Of a stretch of 32,158 bases of DNA, positions 1 through 8,760 are shown in pieces. Made by a program: the position numbers and the translations under genes. Each line of letters begins with the position of its first letter. Positions within the stretch are counted from its first letter, which is position 1. Origin of the DNA: an uncultured Anaerolineales bacterium (GTDB taxonomy: Bacteria > Chloroflexota > Anaerolineae > Anaerolineales > Villigracilaceae). A model generated the notes under the pieces. The model had not been told where the DNA came from and did not search any database. It worked only from the letters and a program-made list of their open reading frames with translations. The stretch lies in the NCBI GenBank assembly GCA_903884265.1, contig CAISEG010000145.1, forward strand, positions 1 to 32,158. The letters are read 5' to 3'.

Positions 1-530
1 AGAAGCCTGCCGCGAACGCCGAAATTGCTCTTACCTTGCTGCGCTGTGTAGGCTGGTTATCGCGCGACGACTTCTCCACCCGCAAGGGCCATGCTCGACC
101 CTTCCTGGAAACGCCCGGGGCGCAGGTACCAGGCATTTGGACATTCGATTATTCCATTATTCCGCATGCTGGCAATTGGCAGAAAGCTTACCTTCAGGCT
201 TACGCTTTCGAAACACCGTTGCGCCTCGTCTCTACCGGTTTGCACGCTGGAACGCTCCCGGCTTCTGGTTCGTTCGTGAAGTCCGAACCGGCAGCATTTG
301 TCGTCAGCTCCGTCAAACAAAGCGCAGACTGGCGCGGCTGGGTGATGCGCGGTTACAATATCACCGGCGAGCCGCTCAATGTGACCATCAAACCTTGGAA
401 GCCGTTCAAAAAGGTGGAGCAGGTCAATTTGGCGGAGGAAAAACAAGCCTCGTTGAAACCCGACAAGGATGGCTGTGTAACCTTCCCCGTACGTTGGCAT
501 GAAATTGTCAGCCTGCGCTTTCAGAATTAA
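1..530 (+). CDS. Alpha-mannosidase, GH38 family (C-terminal end, 5' truncated)
   Basis: The reading frame is open from the window edge, so only about the last 175 residues are present; the catalytic domain lies outside the window. The visible part reads like the C-terminal beta-sandwich region of bacterial GH38 alpha-mannosidases: a TLLRCVGWLSRDD stretch, then ETPGAQVPG, then FDYSIIPHAGNW, followed by a beta-rich tail ending in RFQN. Family members hydrolyse alpha-linked mannose from glycans or mannosylglycerate-type substrates. An internal TTG at 36 is not a credible start because the family-like sequence continues upstream of it. A GC-rich hairpin follows 8 bases after the stop. The family call is fairly sure; substrate specificity cannot be judged from this fragment. 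Confidence 0.72.
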   Translation, partial: KPAANAEIALTLLRCVGWLSRDDFSTRKGHARPFLETPGAQVPGIWTFDYSIIPHAGNWQKAYLQAYAFETPLRLVSTGLHAGTLPASGSFVKSEPAAFVVSSVKQSADWRGWVMRGYNITGEPLNVTIKPWKPFKKVEQVNLAEEKQASLKPDKDGCVTFPVRWHEIVSLRFQN

Positions 531-537
531 CAAAAAC

Positions 538-561
538 AGGGCGACCCAAAGTGGTCGCCCT
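538..561 (-). terminator. Hairpin terminator between GH38 and SdpI-like gene
   Basis: A 9-bp stem (538-546 with 553-561) with a 6-base loop lies between two convergent genes. On the minus strand the stem is followed directly by GTTTTTG, a good rho-independent terminator for the response regulator/SdpI operon. On the plus strand the tail (GGCCTTTATT) is weaker but may also serve the mannosidase gene. Confidence 0.75.
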
Positions 562-581
562 GGCCTTTATTGGTTGGAAAT

Positions 582-911
582 CTACAAGGATTTCAAATAT
601 CGCAGGCAGGCAATCATGGCAGCGGTGGATGCGACCACCCATACCGCCAGGACAACATATGAATAAATGTCAAGCGAGATCCCTGGAATAAAGAAAAATC
701 CGGCTGCTGCCAGAGCCAAAACCAGACCGGTCGCCAGTAGCCATTTTCCGCTGAACCTGTTCACCGGATACCAGATGTCCGGGTTTTCCATCGTCTTCTT
801 CACCCGGAAGCCATAAAATCCATTCGGGGGGATCTTTCCCGTGATCATCGGAACAGAAAGGGCCATTAATAGTATTCCGCTGAATAGGTACATGCTCAAT
901 AGGATTAACAA
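582..911 (-). CDS. SdpI family integral membrane protein
   Basis: A small membrane protein of 109 residues. It has three predicted membrane segments (about residues 2-20, 58-75 and 80-100). A conserved-looking cytoplasmic stretch (PPNGFYGFRVKKT, then NPDIWYPVNRFSGK) between the first two is the hallmark of SdpI-type proteins. In Bacillus SdpI gives immunity to the toxin SdpC, but most homologues of this short type are uncharacterised, so no immunity role is claimed. The TTG start at 911 is preferred: GGAGG lies 5 bases upstream, whereas the internal ATG at 893 has no ribosome binding site. It begins 15 bases after the stop of the response regulator gene and is probably co-transcribed with it, ending at the hairpin at 538-561. 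Confidence 0.75.
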   Translation of the reverse strand: MLILLSMYLFSGILLMALSVPMITGKIPPNGFYGFRVKKTMENPDIWYPVNRFSGKWLLATGLVLALAAAGFFFIPGISLDIYSYVVLAVWVVASTAAMIACLRYLKSL

Positions 912-926
912 GGATTCCTCCAGGGT

Positions 927-1319
927 TTAGATGCTTTTTCCGGATGCCTCGCTGTTCGTTAAGAAATCCCCGATCCGGCGGCGGAAGAGATTCATATCGA
1001 ACGGCTTTGACCAGATGTCGTTGGCTCCCGCGTCCAGTGCCAGTTCCCTTTCACCTTCGCAGTTCATGGCAGTGAGCATCACAATCGGGATTTTCGCGCT
1101 GATCGGTGGCTGCCGCATCTTCCGGCATAATTCGTATCCGTTCATATCCGGCATCATCACATCCAGGAGGGCTAGGTCGGGTTTATTATTTATTATTGAT
1201 TGGATTGCTTCAGAACCGTTGTGAGCCATCCTCACCTGGTAGCCTTCTAATTCTAGTATTTTTCCTAGAAGTACTAGGTTAATATCATTATCGTCAACAA
1301 CCAGGATTTGAAACGGCAT
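927..1319 (-). CDS. Receiver-only response regulator (CheY-like)
   Basis: A single receiver domain of 130 residues with no output domain. The acidic pocket is in the N-terminal VVDDND, the phospho-acceptor Asp is in LLDVMMPDMNGYEL, the switch Thr is in VMLTAMN, and the conserved Lys is in WSKPFD. It probably takes phosphate from an unlinked histidine kinase and acts by protein contact; no kinase gene is adjacent. The ATG at 1319 is preferred because AAAGGTGG lies about 8 bases upstream. A GTG four codons earlier (1331) would lie inside that site. The gene is the first of a two-gene unit with the SdpI-like protein, which is an unusual partner. Confidence 0.88.
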   Translation of the reverse strand: MPFQILVVDDNDINLVLLGKILELEGYQVRMAHNGSEAIQSIINNKPDLALLDVMMPDMNGYELCRKMRQPPISAKIPIVMLTAMNCEGERELALDAGANDIWSKPFDMNLFRRRIGDFLTNSEASGKSI

Positions 1320-1526
1320 AAGCTTAACCACCTTTCCATGAACAATACACGATTAACCACCAATTCGTCAAGCTATAAAGCAAGGTTTGTTGGGTTTTTT
1401 CAAAATCAAAAAGTGTCCCTTTTTATAAGCTGCTTTTCTCTGGGATTTAGTGGGATTCACTCACCCAATCACGCGTTTTTTATCTGTTACTTCGATTCCT
1501 GAGACCCCTCTTGATGCGAGGTCGGC

Positions 1527-1547
1527 TATAATAGGTCCATTCGGAGG
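1527..1547 (+). promoter_or_regulatory. upp promoter -10 box and Shine-Dalgarno site
   Basis: A perfect TATAAT (1527-1532) predicts transcription starting near 1539. GGAGG at 1543-1547 lies 4 bases before the upp ATG at 1552. The resulting leader would be only about 13 bases, so the Shine-Dalgarno sits almost at the 5' end of the mRNA. No convincing -35 box is visible. Confidence 0.6.
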
Positions 1548-1551
1548 AATC

Positions 1552-2178
1552 ATGTCAAACGTCTTTGCTTCCCAACATCCGCTCGTCGCTCATAAACTAT
1601 CCCGCTTGCGCGATAGGAACACAGAACCCAAAAAATTTCGTGAGCTTGTTCGTGAGCTTGCTGCCCTTTTGGCCTACGAAGCCACCGCTGACTTGGTCAC
1701 GGTTCCCCGTCCTCTGGAGACACCCCTCACTTCGATGACCGGCTCCGAACTAAAAGAAAAGATCGGTCTCGTCCCGATCCTGCGGGCTGGATTGGGGATG
1801 GTGGAGGGCTTCTGGGAATTAATGCCTACCGCTGAGGTCTGGCATATCGGCCTGTACCGTGATGAAAAGACCCTTAAGCCGGTGCAATATTACAACAAAC
1901 TGCCGGTCGAGCCAACCGTTTCCGTCTGTCTTATCCTGGATCCGATGCTCGCCACTGGCGGTTCGGCGGTTGCCACCACCGCCATCGTCAAGCGCTGGGG
2001 TGTCAAGAAGATCAAGTTCGTCGGTCTCATCGGCGCGCCGGAAGGTATTGCAACCATGCAAGCTGCTCATCCGGATGTACCCATCTACCTGGCTGCCATC
2101 GACGACCACCTGAACGAACGTGGTTATATCTTACCTGGCCTCGGCGACGCCGGCGACCGCCAATTTGGAACTGGATGA
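1552..2178 (+). CDS. upp: Uracil phosphoribosyltransferase
   Basis: A 208-residue enzyme that makes UMP from uracil and PRPP in pyrimidine salvage; the length is typical of bacterial Upp. Diagnostic parts are [14 protein letters not shown] near residue 75, the YYNKLP region, the PRPP-binding loop [13 protein letters not shown] near residue 130, and the C-terminal uracil-binding region [20 protein letters not shown]. The start at 1552 is chosen because TATAAT and GGAGG lie just upstream; the frame is open further upstream but that would require translation before the promoter. The next gene follows after about 40 bases on the same strand. Confidence 0.95.
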   Translation: MSNVFASQHPLVAHKLSRLRDRNTEPKKFRELVRELAALLAYEATADLVTVPRPLETPLTSMTGSELKEKIGLVPILRAGLGMVEGFWELMPTAEVWHIGLYRDEKTLKPVQYYNKLPVEPTVSVCLILDPMLATGGSAVATTAIVKRWGVKKIKFVGLIGAPEGIATMQAAHPDVPIYLAAIDDHLNERGYILPGLGDAGDRQFGTG

Positions 2179-2221
2179 GGATTATTCCAAAAATCTTAAG
2201 ATGTTTTATTGGAATTGCGAA

Positions 2222-2839
2222 ATGGTCGTCTGCCCCTGGTGTGGAACGAATTACGCAGCTTTTCAATCCAATTGCAGCAAATGCGGCGGGCCGATCCAAG
2301 CCGTGCAAGCTGTCCCAGCCTTGCCTAGCGAACCCGAGCTGGTTATGCCGCCTCCCCCTCCGCGCGAAATCGCCGATAATTACCGCTGGAAATTGATGCT
2401 TGCTGACTCCTGGTCGATGGGCGCAGCCACATTCGCACTGATTGGAGCAATTTTCTTCCTCGTCGGTTTGGTACTGGCCGTTGTCATCGTGACTGCCTTT
2501 GTCGGCATCCCGTTCCTGGGAATTGGATTCTTGTTCCTGGGAGGCAGTGGCGCCGTCTTCTATTGGCGTTATAAGGAAGCCGTGAAAGGAGTCGATATCC
2601 TGCGGAATGGTGAGGCAGTCATCGGGAAGGTTACCCGCGCCGAATTGAACTATTCCGTTCAGGTCAATGGGCGTAATCCATTGACGATCGGTTATCAATT
2701 CCAAGTGGCTGGGAAGGAATATCAAAACACGCTTACCGCCCTGAATCATCTTGATCTGCAATTTGAACCCGGCCAGCGTGTTTGCGTCTTGGTCCTGCCC
2801 AACGCACCAGATTACAATTCGCTTTATCCGCACCCGTGA
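2222..2839 (+). CDS. Zinc-ribbon, two-TM membrane protein with DUF3592-like tail
   Basis: Function unknown. From the chosen start the protein has 205 residues. It carries an N-terminal zinc ribbon with two CxxC pairs (VCPWCG and CSKCGG), a Pro-rich linker (MPPPPPRE), a pair of hydrophobic segments at about residues 65-112, and a C-terminal beta-rich domain (ILRNGEAVIGKVTRAELNY, then YQFQVAGKEYQN). That last domain resembles DUF3592-type extracytoplasmic or membrane-adjacent domains. The ATG at 2222 is preferred over the in-frame ATG at 2201 because GGA lies 8 bases upstream and the protein then starts right at the zinc ribbon; the evidence is weak. It follows upp closely and may be read with it. 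Confidence 0.6.
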   Translation: MVVCPWCGTNYAAFQSNCSKCGGPIQAVQAVPALPSEPELVMPPPPPREIADNYRWKLMLADSWSMGAATFALIGAIFFLVGLVLAVVIVTAFVGIPFLGIGFLFLGGSGAVFYWRYKEAVKGVDILRNGEAVIGKVTRAELNYSVQVNGRNPLTIGYQFQVAGKEYQNTLTALNHLDLQFEPGQRVCVLVLPNAPDYNSLYPHP

Positions 2840-2934
2840 GAATACGGCCGGCTGGCCCGCCGGGGCAGGTGACATCTGAACGTTGGGCGCTGATTCGGGT
2901 TATATCTCCATTCAGTCCGAAATCACTCCGTAAT

Positions 2935-2973
2935 AAAAAGCAACTGTATTGATCTTCAATACAGTTGCTTTTT
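2935..2973. terminator. Bidirectional rho-independent terminator
   Basis: A perfect 18-bp inverted repeat (2935-2952 with 2956-2973) with a 3-base loop, ending in A runs and T runs on both strands. It lies between the convergent zinc-ribbon gene (+) and the M50 protease gene (-), whose stop codon is only 3 bases away. Confidence 0.92.
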
Positions 2974-2975
2974 CG

Positions 2976-3740
2976 TCACCCCACATCCACCCCGCTCAAC
3001 CTGCTCAGGATCTGATGCAATATCAAGAATGGGAAAATTAACAAGACGTGCAGCACTCCGCTCAGCCCGAAGATCAAAGCCAGCGCCCTCAGGAACTGGT
3101 TGAACGGTGGCGCCAGGTTCGCCAGCATCCAGGTCCCCGCCCCAGCCAGGATTGCTACTGCCACCAGCCCCACGACCGATAATCCCAACGGCAGCCAGGC
3201 ATCTCGGTCGGACTGTGAGGGCATCATCGTGCTGCTGATGGTGAAGGTCAGGTAGAACCACAACCAGAAATCGGGTGCCTGGGGTACAGCTGCCAGTATT
3301 CCCCAGAATGCACCCCAATTCGCGCTGCGCGCCAGGTCCCAGAGTGGCAGTAAGTGCATTTGATAAATGGCTGCATACGCCACGAATAGGCTGCCTGTGA
3401 CCAGGGGTGCCAACCCGATCAGTGCGTCCCGCACGAACCCACCCGATGCGGTTTCAACATATCCCAGGCGGAGCTTGCCATTGGGTTGCGCTTGAGGAAT
3501 GAGCGAGAATTCTCCGGTTTGTACACCGAGGAGTTTTGCCGAGAGAAAATGGCTGAGTTCATGCAATAATACACCCGGAAAGAAGATCAGGGCGAAGATC
3601 ACCTGCGTGACACCGATATTTCGGGTCAGGATGAGAAAGAACGCCTGGATCTCGCGGTGCAGGGATCGCTGAAGAAAAACGAAGAGCACCAGCGCCGCCA
3701 ACAGCCACAGCAGACCATCAAACGCCAGGACGTAACTCAA
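2976..3740 (-). CDS. M50 family membrane metallopeptidase (site-2-protease-like)
   Basis: A 254-residue, very hydrophobic protein with about six membrane segments. The zinc-binding and catalytic HExxH is present as HELSH at residues 60-64 inside a membrane segment. A second motif, SQSDRD near residues 175-180, fits the distal metal ligand of M50 proteases. Such enzymes cut substrates within the membrane, often in signalling. No PDZ domain is seen and the substrate is unknown. The start is TTG at 3740, with GGAG 7 bases upstream. It follows tpiA by about 78 bases on the same strand, with a hairpin in the gap. Confidence 0.78.
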   Translation of the reverse strand: MSYVLAFDGLLWLLAALVLFVFLQRSLHREIQAFFLILTRNIGVTQVIFALIFFPGVLLHELSHFLSAKLLGVQTGEFSLIPQAQPNGKLRLGYVETASGGFVRDALIGLAPLVTGSLFVAYAAIYQMHLLPLWDLARSANWGAFWGILAAVPQAPDFWLWFYLTFTISSTMMPSQSDRDAWLPLGLSVVGLVAVAILAGAGTWMLANLAPPFNQFLRALALIFGLSGVLHVLLIFPFLILHQILSRLSGVDVG

Positions 3741-3762
3741 TGCATCGCTCCAGATTCAAAAC

Positions 3763-3797
3763 AAGTGACGCGATTGAGATCCTCCTTCGCGTCACTT
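3763..3797 (-). promoter_or_regulatory. Hairpin with AAGGAGG in its loop, between tpiA and M50 gene
   Basis: A perfect 10-bp stem (3763-3772 with 3788-3797) with a 15-base loop. Read on the minus strand, the loop contains AAGGAGG, a perfect Shine-Dalgarno sequence. It is about 40 bases too far from the M50 TTG start to serve it, and no start codon with an open frame was found at the right distance. GTTTTG follows the stem, so it may be a weak terminator of tpiA. Confidence 0.45.
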
Positions 3798-3818
3798 CGC
3801 TATACAGGTCTTTCTGGG

Positions 3819-4583
3819 TTATGCTCGTTTTGCCGCCGCCTGCACAATGGCGACGAACTCGTCTACTTTCAGGCTCGCCCCGCCGACCAGCGCCCCGTCG
3901 ATCTCGGGCTGGCCGAAGAACTCCGCTGCATTAGCCGCTGTCACCGAGCCACCGTAGAGCACGCGGACAGATTGCCCTGTTTGCTCACCGTACATCTCAG
4001 ACAGAGGCTTGCGGATGAAATCACGGATGACAGCATTGGCATTCTCGCTGGTCGAAGCGCGCCCAGTCCCTATTGCCCACACCGGTTCGTAAGCCACCAC
4101 GCATTGCGCTGCGAACTCTGGGTCGAGGTCTTTGAGTCCCACCCGGATCTGACGCGAGACCACTTCCGCCGTCCGTCCAGACTCGTACTCGCCCAGGGTC
4201 TCGCCAACGCACACGATCGGGATTAATTTCGCGCTTAGCGCCGCCGCGGTTTTCTTGTTCACTGTCTCGTCGGTCTCGCTGAAATACGTCCGCCGCTCGG
4301 AGTGACCGACGATGATGTACATGCAAAACTCCGCTACCATCCCGGGTGCAACCTCGCCGGTGAATGCGCCCTTTGCTTCCCAGTACATATTCTGTGCCCC
4401 GAGACCGATATCGGTTCCCTGCAGGAGTGCGCCAACCGGGAAGATCGCCATGAATGGCGGGCAGAGCACCTTTTCCACCTCTGTGATTCCTCCCAGGATC
4501 GGGGTCATCTCGCTGACGAGCGAACGCGCCTCAGCAATGGTTTTATTCATTTTCCAGTTCCCGGCTACAAACGGTTTTCTCAT
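3819..4583 (-). CDS. tpiA: Triosephosphate isomerase
   Basis: Interconverts dihydroxyacetone phosphate and glyceraldehyde 3-phosphate in glycolysis and gluconeogenesis. At 254 residues it has the normal length. The catalytic Lys is in AGNWKMNK at the N-terminus, the catalytic His is in IVGHSERR, the catalytic Glu is in AYEPVWAIGTG, and the phosphate-binding loop is VLYGGSV near residue 210. AAGGG lies about 10 bases before the ATG at 4583. It lies downstream of pgk but is separated from it by a terminator, so it probably also has its own promoter in the AT-rich stretch 4600-4680. Confidence 0.97.
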   Translation of the reverse strand: MRKPFVAGNWKMNKTIAEARSLVSEMTPILGGITEVEKVLCPPFMAIFPVGALLQGTDIGLGAQNMYWEAKGAFTGEVAPGMVAEFCMYIIVGHSERRTYFSETDETVNKKTAAALSAKLIPIVCVGETLGEYESGRTAEVVSRQIRVGLKDLDPEFAAQCVVAYEPVWAIGTGRASTSENANAVIRDFIRKPLSEMYGEQTGQSVRVLYGGSVTAANAAEFFGQPEIDGALVGGASLKVDEFVAIVQAAAKRA

Positions 4584-4710
4584 GATGGCATTATCCCTTC
4601 GATATTTAGGTTTTCTGTGACTATGTTATCCCGGATAGATAGAATATTTTTTGTATTAAAAGACACATGCTCGCACCATGAAGGTTTGGTGGGAGGACCT
4701 AATAAGCATG

Positions 4711-4745
4711 AAAACGCAGGACGGGTTTTCTATGCCCGTCCTGCG
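4711..4745 (-). terminator. Rho-independent terminator after pgk
   Basis: A perfect 11-bp GC-rich stem (4715-4725 with 4735-4745) with a 9-base loop. On the minus strand it is followed by TTTT. It lies just after the pgk stop and splits the glycolytic gene series into yvcK-gap-pgk and tpiA. Confidence 0.85.
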
Positions 4746-4757
4746 GATCATCAACGT

Positions 4758-5930
4758 TTATTTATTCAGCAGTGCCGCCACGCCCGGCAGTTCCTTGCCT
4801 TCCAGGAACTCCAAAGAGGCCCCGCCTCCTGTGGAGACGTGTGTCATCTGCTTGGCAACGCCCGCTTTCTTGACCGCGCTGGCGCTGTCGCCGCCGCCAA
4901 TGACGGTGGTCGCGCCAGAATCGGCCAGAAGTCTCGCCAGGGCAAAGGTTCCTTCGGCGAACTTGGGCATTTCAAACACGCCCACTGGTCCGTTCCAGAC
5001 AATTAATTTGGCGCCTTTAAGTGTTTCTTTATAGACAGCAATAGTCTTGGGACCGACGTCCATCATCCGCCAGCCGGCTGGGATTTTGTCTACATCCACG
5101 GTCTGGCTGTTGGCTTCCGCCTCGAACTTATCGGCTATCACCGCATCCGCTGGTAGCACGATCCGGCTGCCGGACTTTGCCAGGATGGTTTTTGCCAGGT
5201 CGATCGAACCAGCTTCCACCAGGCTGTCTTGCATGTTCAGGCCTTTGGCTGCCAGGAAAGTATTAGCCATTCCGCCGCCAATGATGAGTTTGTCGCATTT
5301 GGTCAGCAGGTTTTCCACCACCAGGATTTTATCGCTGATCTTGGCGCCCCCTAAAATGGCAATATAGGGATGTTCGGGGTTGGCGGTCGCCCGGCCGAGG
5401 TATTCGAGTTCCTTTTCCATCAGGAAGCCGGAAACAGCCGGTAGAAAATGTGCCACGCCCTCAGTCGAGGAATGAGCGCGGTGAGCTGAGCCAAACGCGT
5501 CGTTTACGTACACATCGCCCAGCGCGGCCATCTTCTTCGCCAGTTCCATGTCATTCTTCTCTTCTTCGGGGTGGAACCGGGTATTCTCGAGCATGATCAC
5601 GCCGCCTGGCTTGAGCGCTTTCGCCATCTTCTCCACTTCTGGCCCAACGCAATCCGGTGCCATCTGGACTGGGATGCCGAGGGCTCCAGCCAGCACTTCC
5701 GCTGCGGGCTTCAGGCTTAACTCGGGATCAAATCCACCCTTTGGGCGTCCCAGGTGGCTCATCAGTAACAGGGATGCCCCCTGACTGAGTATGTATTTGA
5801 TCGTTGGGAGAGAGGCTTGGATGCGTTTATCGTCGGTGACCTTTCCACCTTCCATTGGGACGTTGAAGTCCACCCGCATCAGCACGCGCTTGCCTTTTAT
5901 GTCAATATCCTTAACGGTTTTCTTATTCAT
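4758..5930 (-). CDS. pgk: Phosphoglycerate kinase
   Basis: Transfers phosphate between 1,3-bisphosphoglycerate and ADP. At 390 residues it is a normal bacterial length. Diagnostic parts are [13 protein letters not shown] near the N-terminus, [11 protein letters not shown], the hinge sequence [10 protein letters not shown], and the nucleotide-binding [15 protein letters not shown] near the C-terminus. GAGGGTGA precedes the ATG. It lies 47 bases downstream of gap on the same strand with an intercistronic hairpin between them, and ends at a strong terminator. Confidence 0.97.
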   Translation of the reverse strand: MNKKTVKDIDIKGKRVLMRVDFNVPMEGGKVTDDKRIQASLPTIKYILSQGASLLLMSHLGRPKGGFDPELSLKPAAEVLAGALGIPVQMAPDCVGPEVEKMAKALKPGGVIMLENTRFHPEEEKNDMELAKKMAALGDVYVNDAFGSAHRAHSSTEGVAHFLPAVSGFLMEKELEYLGRATANPEHPYIAILGGAKISDKILVVENLLTKCDKLIIGGGMANTFLAAKGLNMQDSLVEAGSIDLAKTILAKSGSRIVLPADAVIADKFEAEANSQTVDVDKIPAGWRMMDVGPKTIAVYKETLKGAKLIVWNGPVGVFEMPKFAEGTFALARLLADSGATTVIGGGDSASAVKKAGVAKQMTHVSTGGGASLEFLEGKELPGVAALLNK

Positions 5931-5946
5931 AGTTCACCCTCATTAA

Positions 5947-5967
5947 GGGCAGGCTTTGGGCCTGCCC
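5947..5967 (-). promoter_or_regulatory. Intercistronic hairpin between gap and pgk
   Basis: A perfect 8-bp GC-rich stem (5947-5954 with 5960-5967) with a 5-base loop. It lies in the 47-base gap between gap and pgk and has no U-run on the minus strand. It is more likely an mRNA-stability or processing element than a terminator; this is inference. Confidence 0.5.
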
Positions 5968-5977
5968 CTATAGATCC

Positions 5978-7036
5978 TTAGAGAGACTTTGCCATCAACG
6001 CGGCCAGATCTGCAGTGCGCACGGAGTAGCCCCATTCGTTATCGTACCAGGCCACCACCTTGACAAAGTTGTTTTCAGTTTTGCCAAGGACACTCGTGAA
6101 CGGCAGGTCCACCGACGAGCTGTGCGGATCACCCTTGTAGTCGATGCTGACAAGTGGTTCGTCGATCGCCTGCAGGATGCCTTTATTGCGCGGTAGCTTG
6201 GCTGCATCCCGGAAGGCTTGGCGCAATTCGTCGCTGGTGGTGGATTTCTCTAGCTCGGCGGTAAAGTCCACTACAGAGACGGTCGAAGTTGGCACCCGCA
6301 AGGCGTAACCCTCGAACTTACCCTTCAGGTTTGGGATCACCAGGGAGATGGCTTTGGCTGCCCCGGTGGTCGTCGGGATGATGTTCATCGCCGCCGCCCG
6401 CGCCCTCCGCAAGTCTGAATGCGGCATGTCAAGGATCTTCTGGTCATTGGTGTACGCGTGGATTGTGGTCATGAAAGCCCGCTTGATTACGTACTTGTCA
6501 TGTACTACTTTTGCTGCTGGAGCCAGGCAGTTTGTGGTGCACGAAGCATTCGAGACCACGTGGTGAGTCTTCGGGTCGTATTTGTCTTCGTTCACACCCA
6601 TTACGATAGTAATATCTTCGCCTTCGGCTGGTGCGGAAATGATGACTTTCTTGGCCCCGCCGGAGGTGATATGGTTGACAGCTCCCTTGACGGTCTTGCC
6701 CTTCTTGTTGACGCCATCATTCTTGATGGTGAAAAGACCGGTGGACTCGATCACGATCTCCACACCCAGGTCCTTCCACGGAATTGCGGATGGATCGGTC
6801 TCTTTAAAGGCCATAACCTTCTTGCCGTCGATGAGCAGATGGTCCTCGGCAAATTCAACCGTGCCGTCAAAACGGCCATAGTTCGAGTCGTACTTGAGCA
6901 GGTGCGCCATGGTTTTCATGTCGCCGATATCATTGAAAGCAACTACTTCCAATTCTTCGGGATAATAATCCCGTATGGCTTTTAAAACCTGGCGGCCGAT
7001 TCGGCCAAAACCGTTGATCCCTACTTTGACTGACAT
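5978..7036 (-). CDS. gap: Glyceraldehyde-3-phosphate dehydrogenase, type I
   Basis: Oxidises glyceraldehyde 3-phosphate to 1,3-bisphosphoglycerate with NAD(P). From the chosen start the protein has 352 residues. The dinucleotide-binding [12 protein letters not shown] is at residues 5-16, the catalytic Cys is in [13 protein letters not shown], and the C-terminal WYDNEWGYS is typical. The ATG at 7036 is preferred because AAGGAGATC lies just upstream and the protein then begins [11 protein letters not shown]; the frame stays open 13 codons further upstream without such a site. It begins 41 bases after yvcK and precedes pgk. Confidence 0.97.
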   Translation of the reverse strand: MSVKVGINGFGRIGRQVLKAIRDYYPEELEVVAFNDIGDMKTMAHLLKYDSNYGRFDGTVEFAEDHLLIDGKKVMAFKETDPSAIPWKDLGVEIVIESTGLFTIKNDGVNKKGKTVKGAVNHITSGGAKKVIISAPAEGEDITIVMGVNEDKYDPKTHHVVSNASCTTNCLAPAAKVVHDKYVIKRAFMTTIHAYTNDQKILDMPHSDLRRARAAAMNIIPTTTGAAKAISLVIPNLKGKFEGYALRVPTSTVSVVDFTAELEKSTTSDELRQAFRDAAKLPRNKGILQAIDEPLVSIDYKGDPHSSSVDLPFTSVLGKTENNFVKVVAWYDNEWGYSVRTADLAALMAKSL

Positions 7037-7077
7037 GGTAGATCTCCTTATGATATGAATGGGATTTAATTTCAACG

Positions 7078-8460
7078 CTATTGCGTTGCTTGTTCCCTTA
7101 TGATCGGCCCGGTGCGCTCATTATAAAGATCCATCAGCACTTGGGCCAGTTTAACCGCCTCGTGATATCCTGTCTGCTTGTGGTCGGCAAGGTCGGAGAG
7201 ATACAAACGGGGATCGTCCTTAAGCATCTCATCCACCTTCACCCACTGCATGCCATTTTCCAACTTTTTATCATACCATGAATTGCAGACGATGACGTCC
7301 ACAAGTTCCGGGCCGACCATCTCTTCCAGTGCCCGGATATGGTCCCCCGATGAATATTCGTCGGTCTCACCTTGTTGAGTGGCAATATTCGAGATAAAAA
7401 TTTTTAAGGCCCGGCTGGATCGGATCGCTTGAAGCAGGTCGCCTACCAGGAGATTGGGCAGGATGCTTGTATAAAGGCTGCCAGGCCCGATCACGATCAT
7501 GTCCGCGGCCAGGATTGCCTGGATGACAGGTGGGAATGCCGGAGCATTATCCGGTTCAAGCCATACCCGGCTGACACGTCCTGACGCTCTGGGGATCTGG
7601 CTCTCGCCTTCCACCCGCACCTCGTTCTGGGAGTTCGGTAATATCACATCCGCCACCAGCCGGACGTTATGCAGTGTAGCCGGGAGAACCTGTCCATGCA
7701 CCGAGAGGGCTCGCCCGGATTCAGCGATTGCTTTCTCGAAATTACCGGTAATGTCTGTCAGGGCTGAAATAAACAGGTTGCCAAACGAATGCCCGCCCAG
7801 GCCTGTATCTTCTCCAAACCGGTATTGGAAGAGTTGTGTTAAAAGAGCTTCGTCATCCGAGAGGGCTGCCAGGCAATTGCGGATATCTCCTGGCGGGAGG
7901 ATTCCCAGGTTGCGTCGCAGTTCACCCGAAGAACCCCCGTCATCTGCTACCGATACAACCGCTGTCAGGTTATTCGTATACCCCTTCATCCCTCGCAAGA
8001 CCGCCGCGATTCCATGCCCGCCGCCAATGGCAACGATCCGAGGCCCGCGCTCACGTCGGCGGTATTCGGCCACCTGGTCCACCAGCCGCTGACCAGGCCT
8101 CAGGAAAGGTACCAGCAGGGAACGGTTGAGTCTCCATATGCCCAGCCCGATTAACCCAAATCCGAGCCCTGCAAAAATGAGAACGCGCAAGGGGCGTGTC
8201 AGGAATCGTAAGGATATAAAGGATATGATCGGCAGCCACCAGGTATCCGGTGCTGACCGGTACATATCCAGTAAGAATAAGGCCATGCCTGTTCCAATTA
8301 AGGTAATACCGGCTAGCAGTACCAGGAACCAGCGTTTTACTCCAATACCGGGTACGAACCATTGAAAGAATCGAGAAAGCCCCCGCCAGATGGAATGGAA
8401 CCAGGTGCGAAACCGTCTAAACATCTGGAGGATGATAGCAGTCTTTAAGGGAATAGTCAA
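7078..8460 (-). CDS. yvcK: YvcK/CofD-like gluconeogenesis factor with N-terminal membrane anchor
   Basis: A 460-residue protein of the YvcK/YbhK family; the Bacillus and Mycobacterium homologues bind UDP-sugars and affect cell shape and growth on gluconeogenic carbon. The core carries [33 protein letters not shown] and [10 protein letters not shown], and later [16 protein letters not shown]. About 130 extra N-terminal residues contain two hydrophobic segments (near residues 30-50 and 70-95), so the protein is probably membrane-tethered, unlike the roughly 320-residue soluble forms. The TTG at 8460 is chosen because GAGGAG lies exactly 8 bases upstream; an ATG 11 codons later has no ribosome binding site. 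Its place before gap and pgk fits a carbon-metabolism role. Confidence 0.85.
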   Translation of the reverse strand: MTIPLKTAIILQMFRRFRTWFHSIWRGLSRFFQWFVPGIGVKRWFLVLLAGITLIGTGMALFLLDMYRSAPDTWWLPIISFISLRFLTRPLRVLIFAGLGFGLIGLGIWRLNRSLLVPFLRPGQRLVDQVAEYRRRERGPRIVAIGGGHGIAAVLRGMKGYTNNLTAVVSVADDGGSSGELRRNLGILPPGDIRNCLAALSDDEALLTQLFQYRFGEDTGLGGHSFGNLFISALTDITGNFEKAIAESGRALSVHGQVLPATLHNVRLVADVILPNSQNEVRVEGESQIPRASGRVSRVWLEPDNAPAFPPVIQAILAADMIVIGPGSLYTSILPNLLVGDLLQAIRSSRALKIFISNIATQQGETDEYSSGDHIRALEEMVGPELVDVIVCNSWYDKKLENGMQWVKVDEMLKDDPRLYLSDLADHKQTGYHEAVKLAQVLMDLYNERTGPIIREQATQ

Positions 8461-8760
8461 CTTTAGAACTCCTCTCAAATCAAAGCTCTCAGCAGCCTCT
8501 AGCGAATCACCCCCAGGGAAGTTTGCTGCTGTATCCAGGGATAAGTAGGTTTTGTTGAACGTTATGAAGGCCCCGGTTGGTCGGCCTCCTCCCGGTGCTC
8601 TTCCGCAGGTCTCCTTCGCGACCTTCGTGCCTTTTTCGTGCGATCAATACAAAGCGGTCACGTTAATAATGCGACCGTGCTACGCTAAACAGGGACTTAT
8701 CCATGGGTTCCCCCGCTAACCCGAACTCCTGCTTGCTATCCGCATGTTATAATTTCAACC
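8461..8760. other. Intergenic region between divergent yvcK and ROK kinase genes
   Basis: No gene is seen. On the right it holds the extended -10 box of the ROK kinase gene (8745-8753). On the left it holds the GAGGAG ribosome binding site of yvcK (8469-8474, minus strand). A short 5-bp inverted repeat (CGGTC/GACCG) occurs near 8655-8680. No promoter for yvcK could be defined with confidence. Confidence 0.5.
8745..8753 (+). promoter_or_regulatory. Extended -10 promoter, probable leaderless transcript
   Basis: TGTTATAAT is a perfect extended -10 (TGnTATAAT). It ends 7 bases before the ATG at 8761, so transcription should start at or within a base or two of the start codon. There is no space for a Shine-Dalgarno sequence, and no -35 match is evident. 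Confidence 0.7.

Noticed and set aside
582-911. SdpI-like protein as a toxin-immunity system
   Set aside because: No SdpC-like toxin or SdpR-type repressor is nearby; the neighbour is a receiver-only regulator.
927-1319. Pairing of the orphan response regulator with the histidine kinase at 11320
   Set aside because: They are about 10 kb apart with many unrelated genes between; nothing in the sequence links them.
2027-2875. A 282-codon minus-strand frame opposite upp and the zinc-ribbon gene
   Set aside because: It runs across two real genes on the other strand, including the upp active-site region, and has no motif or start signal.
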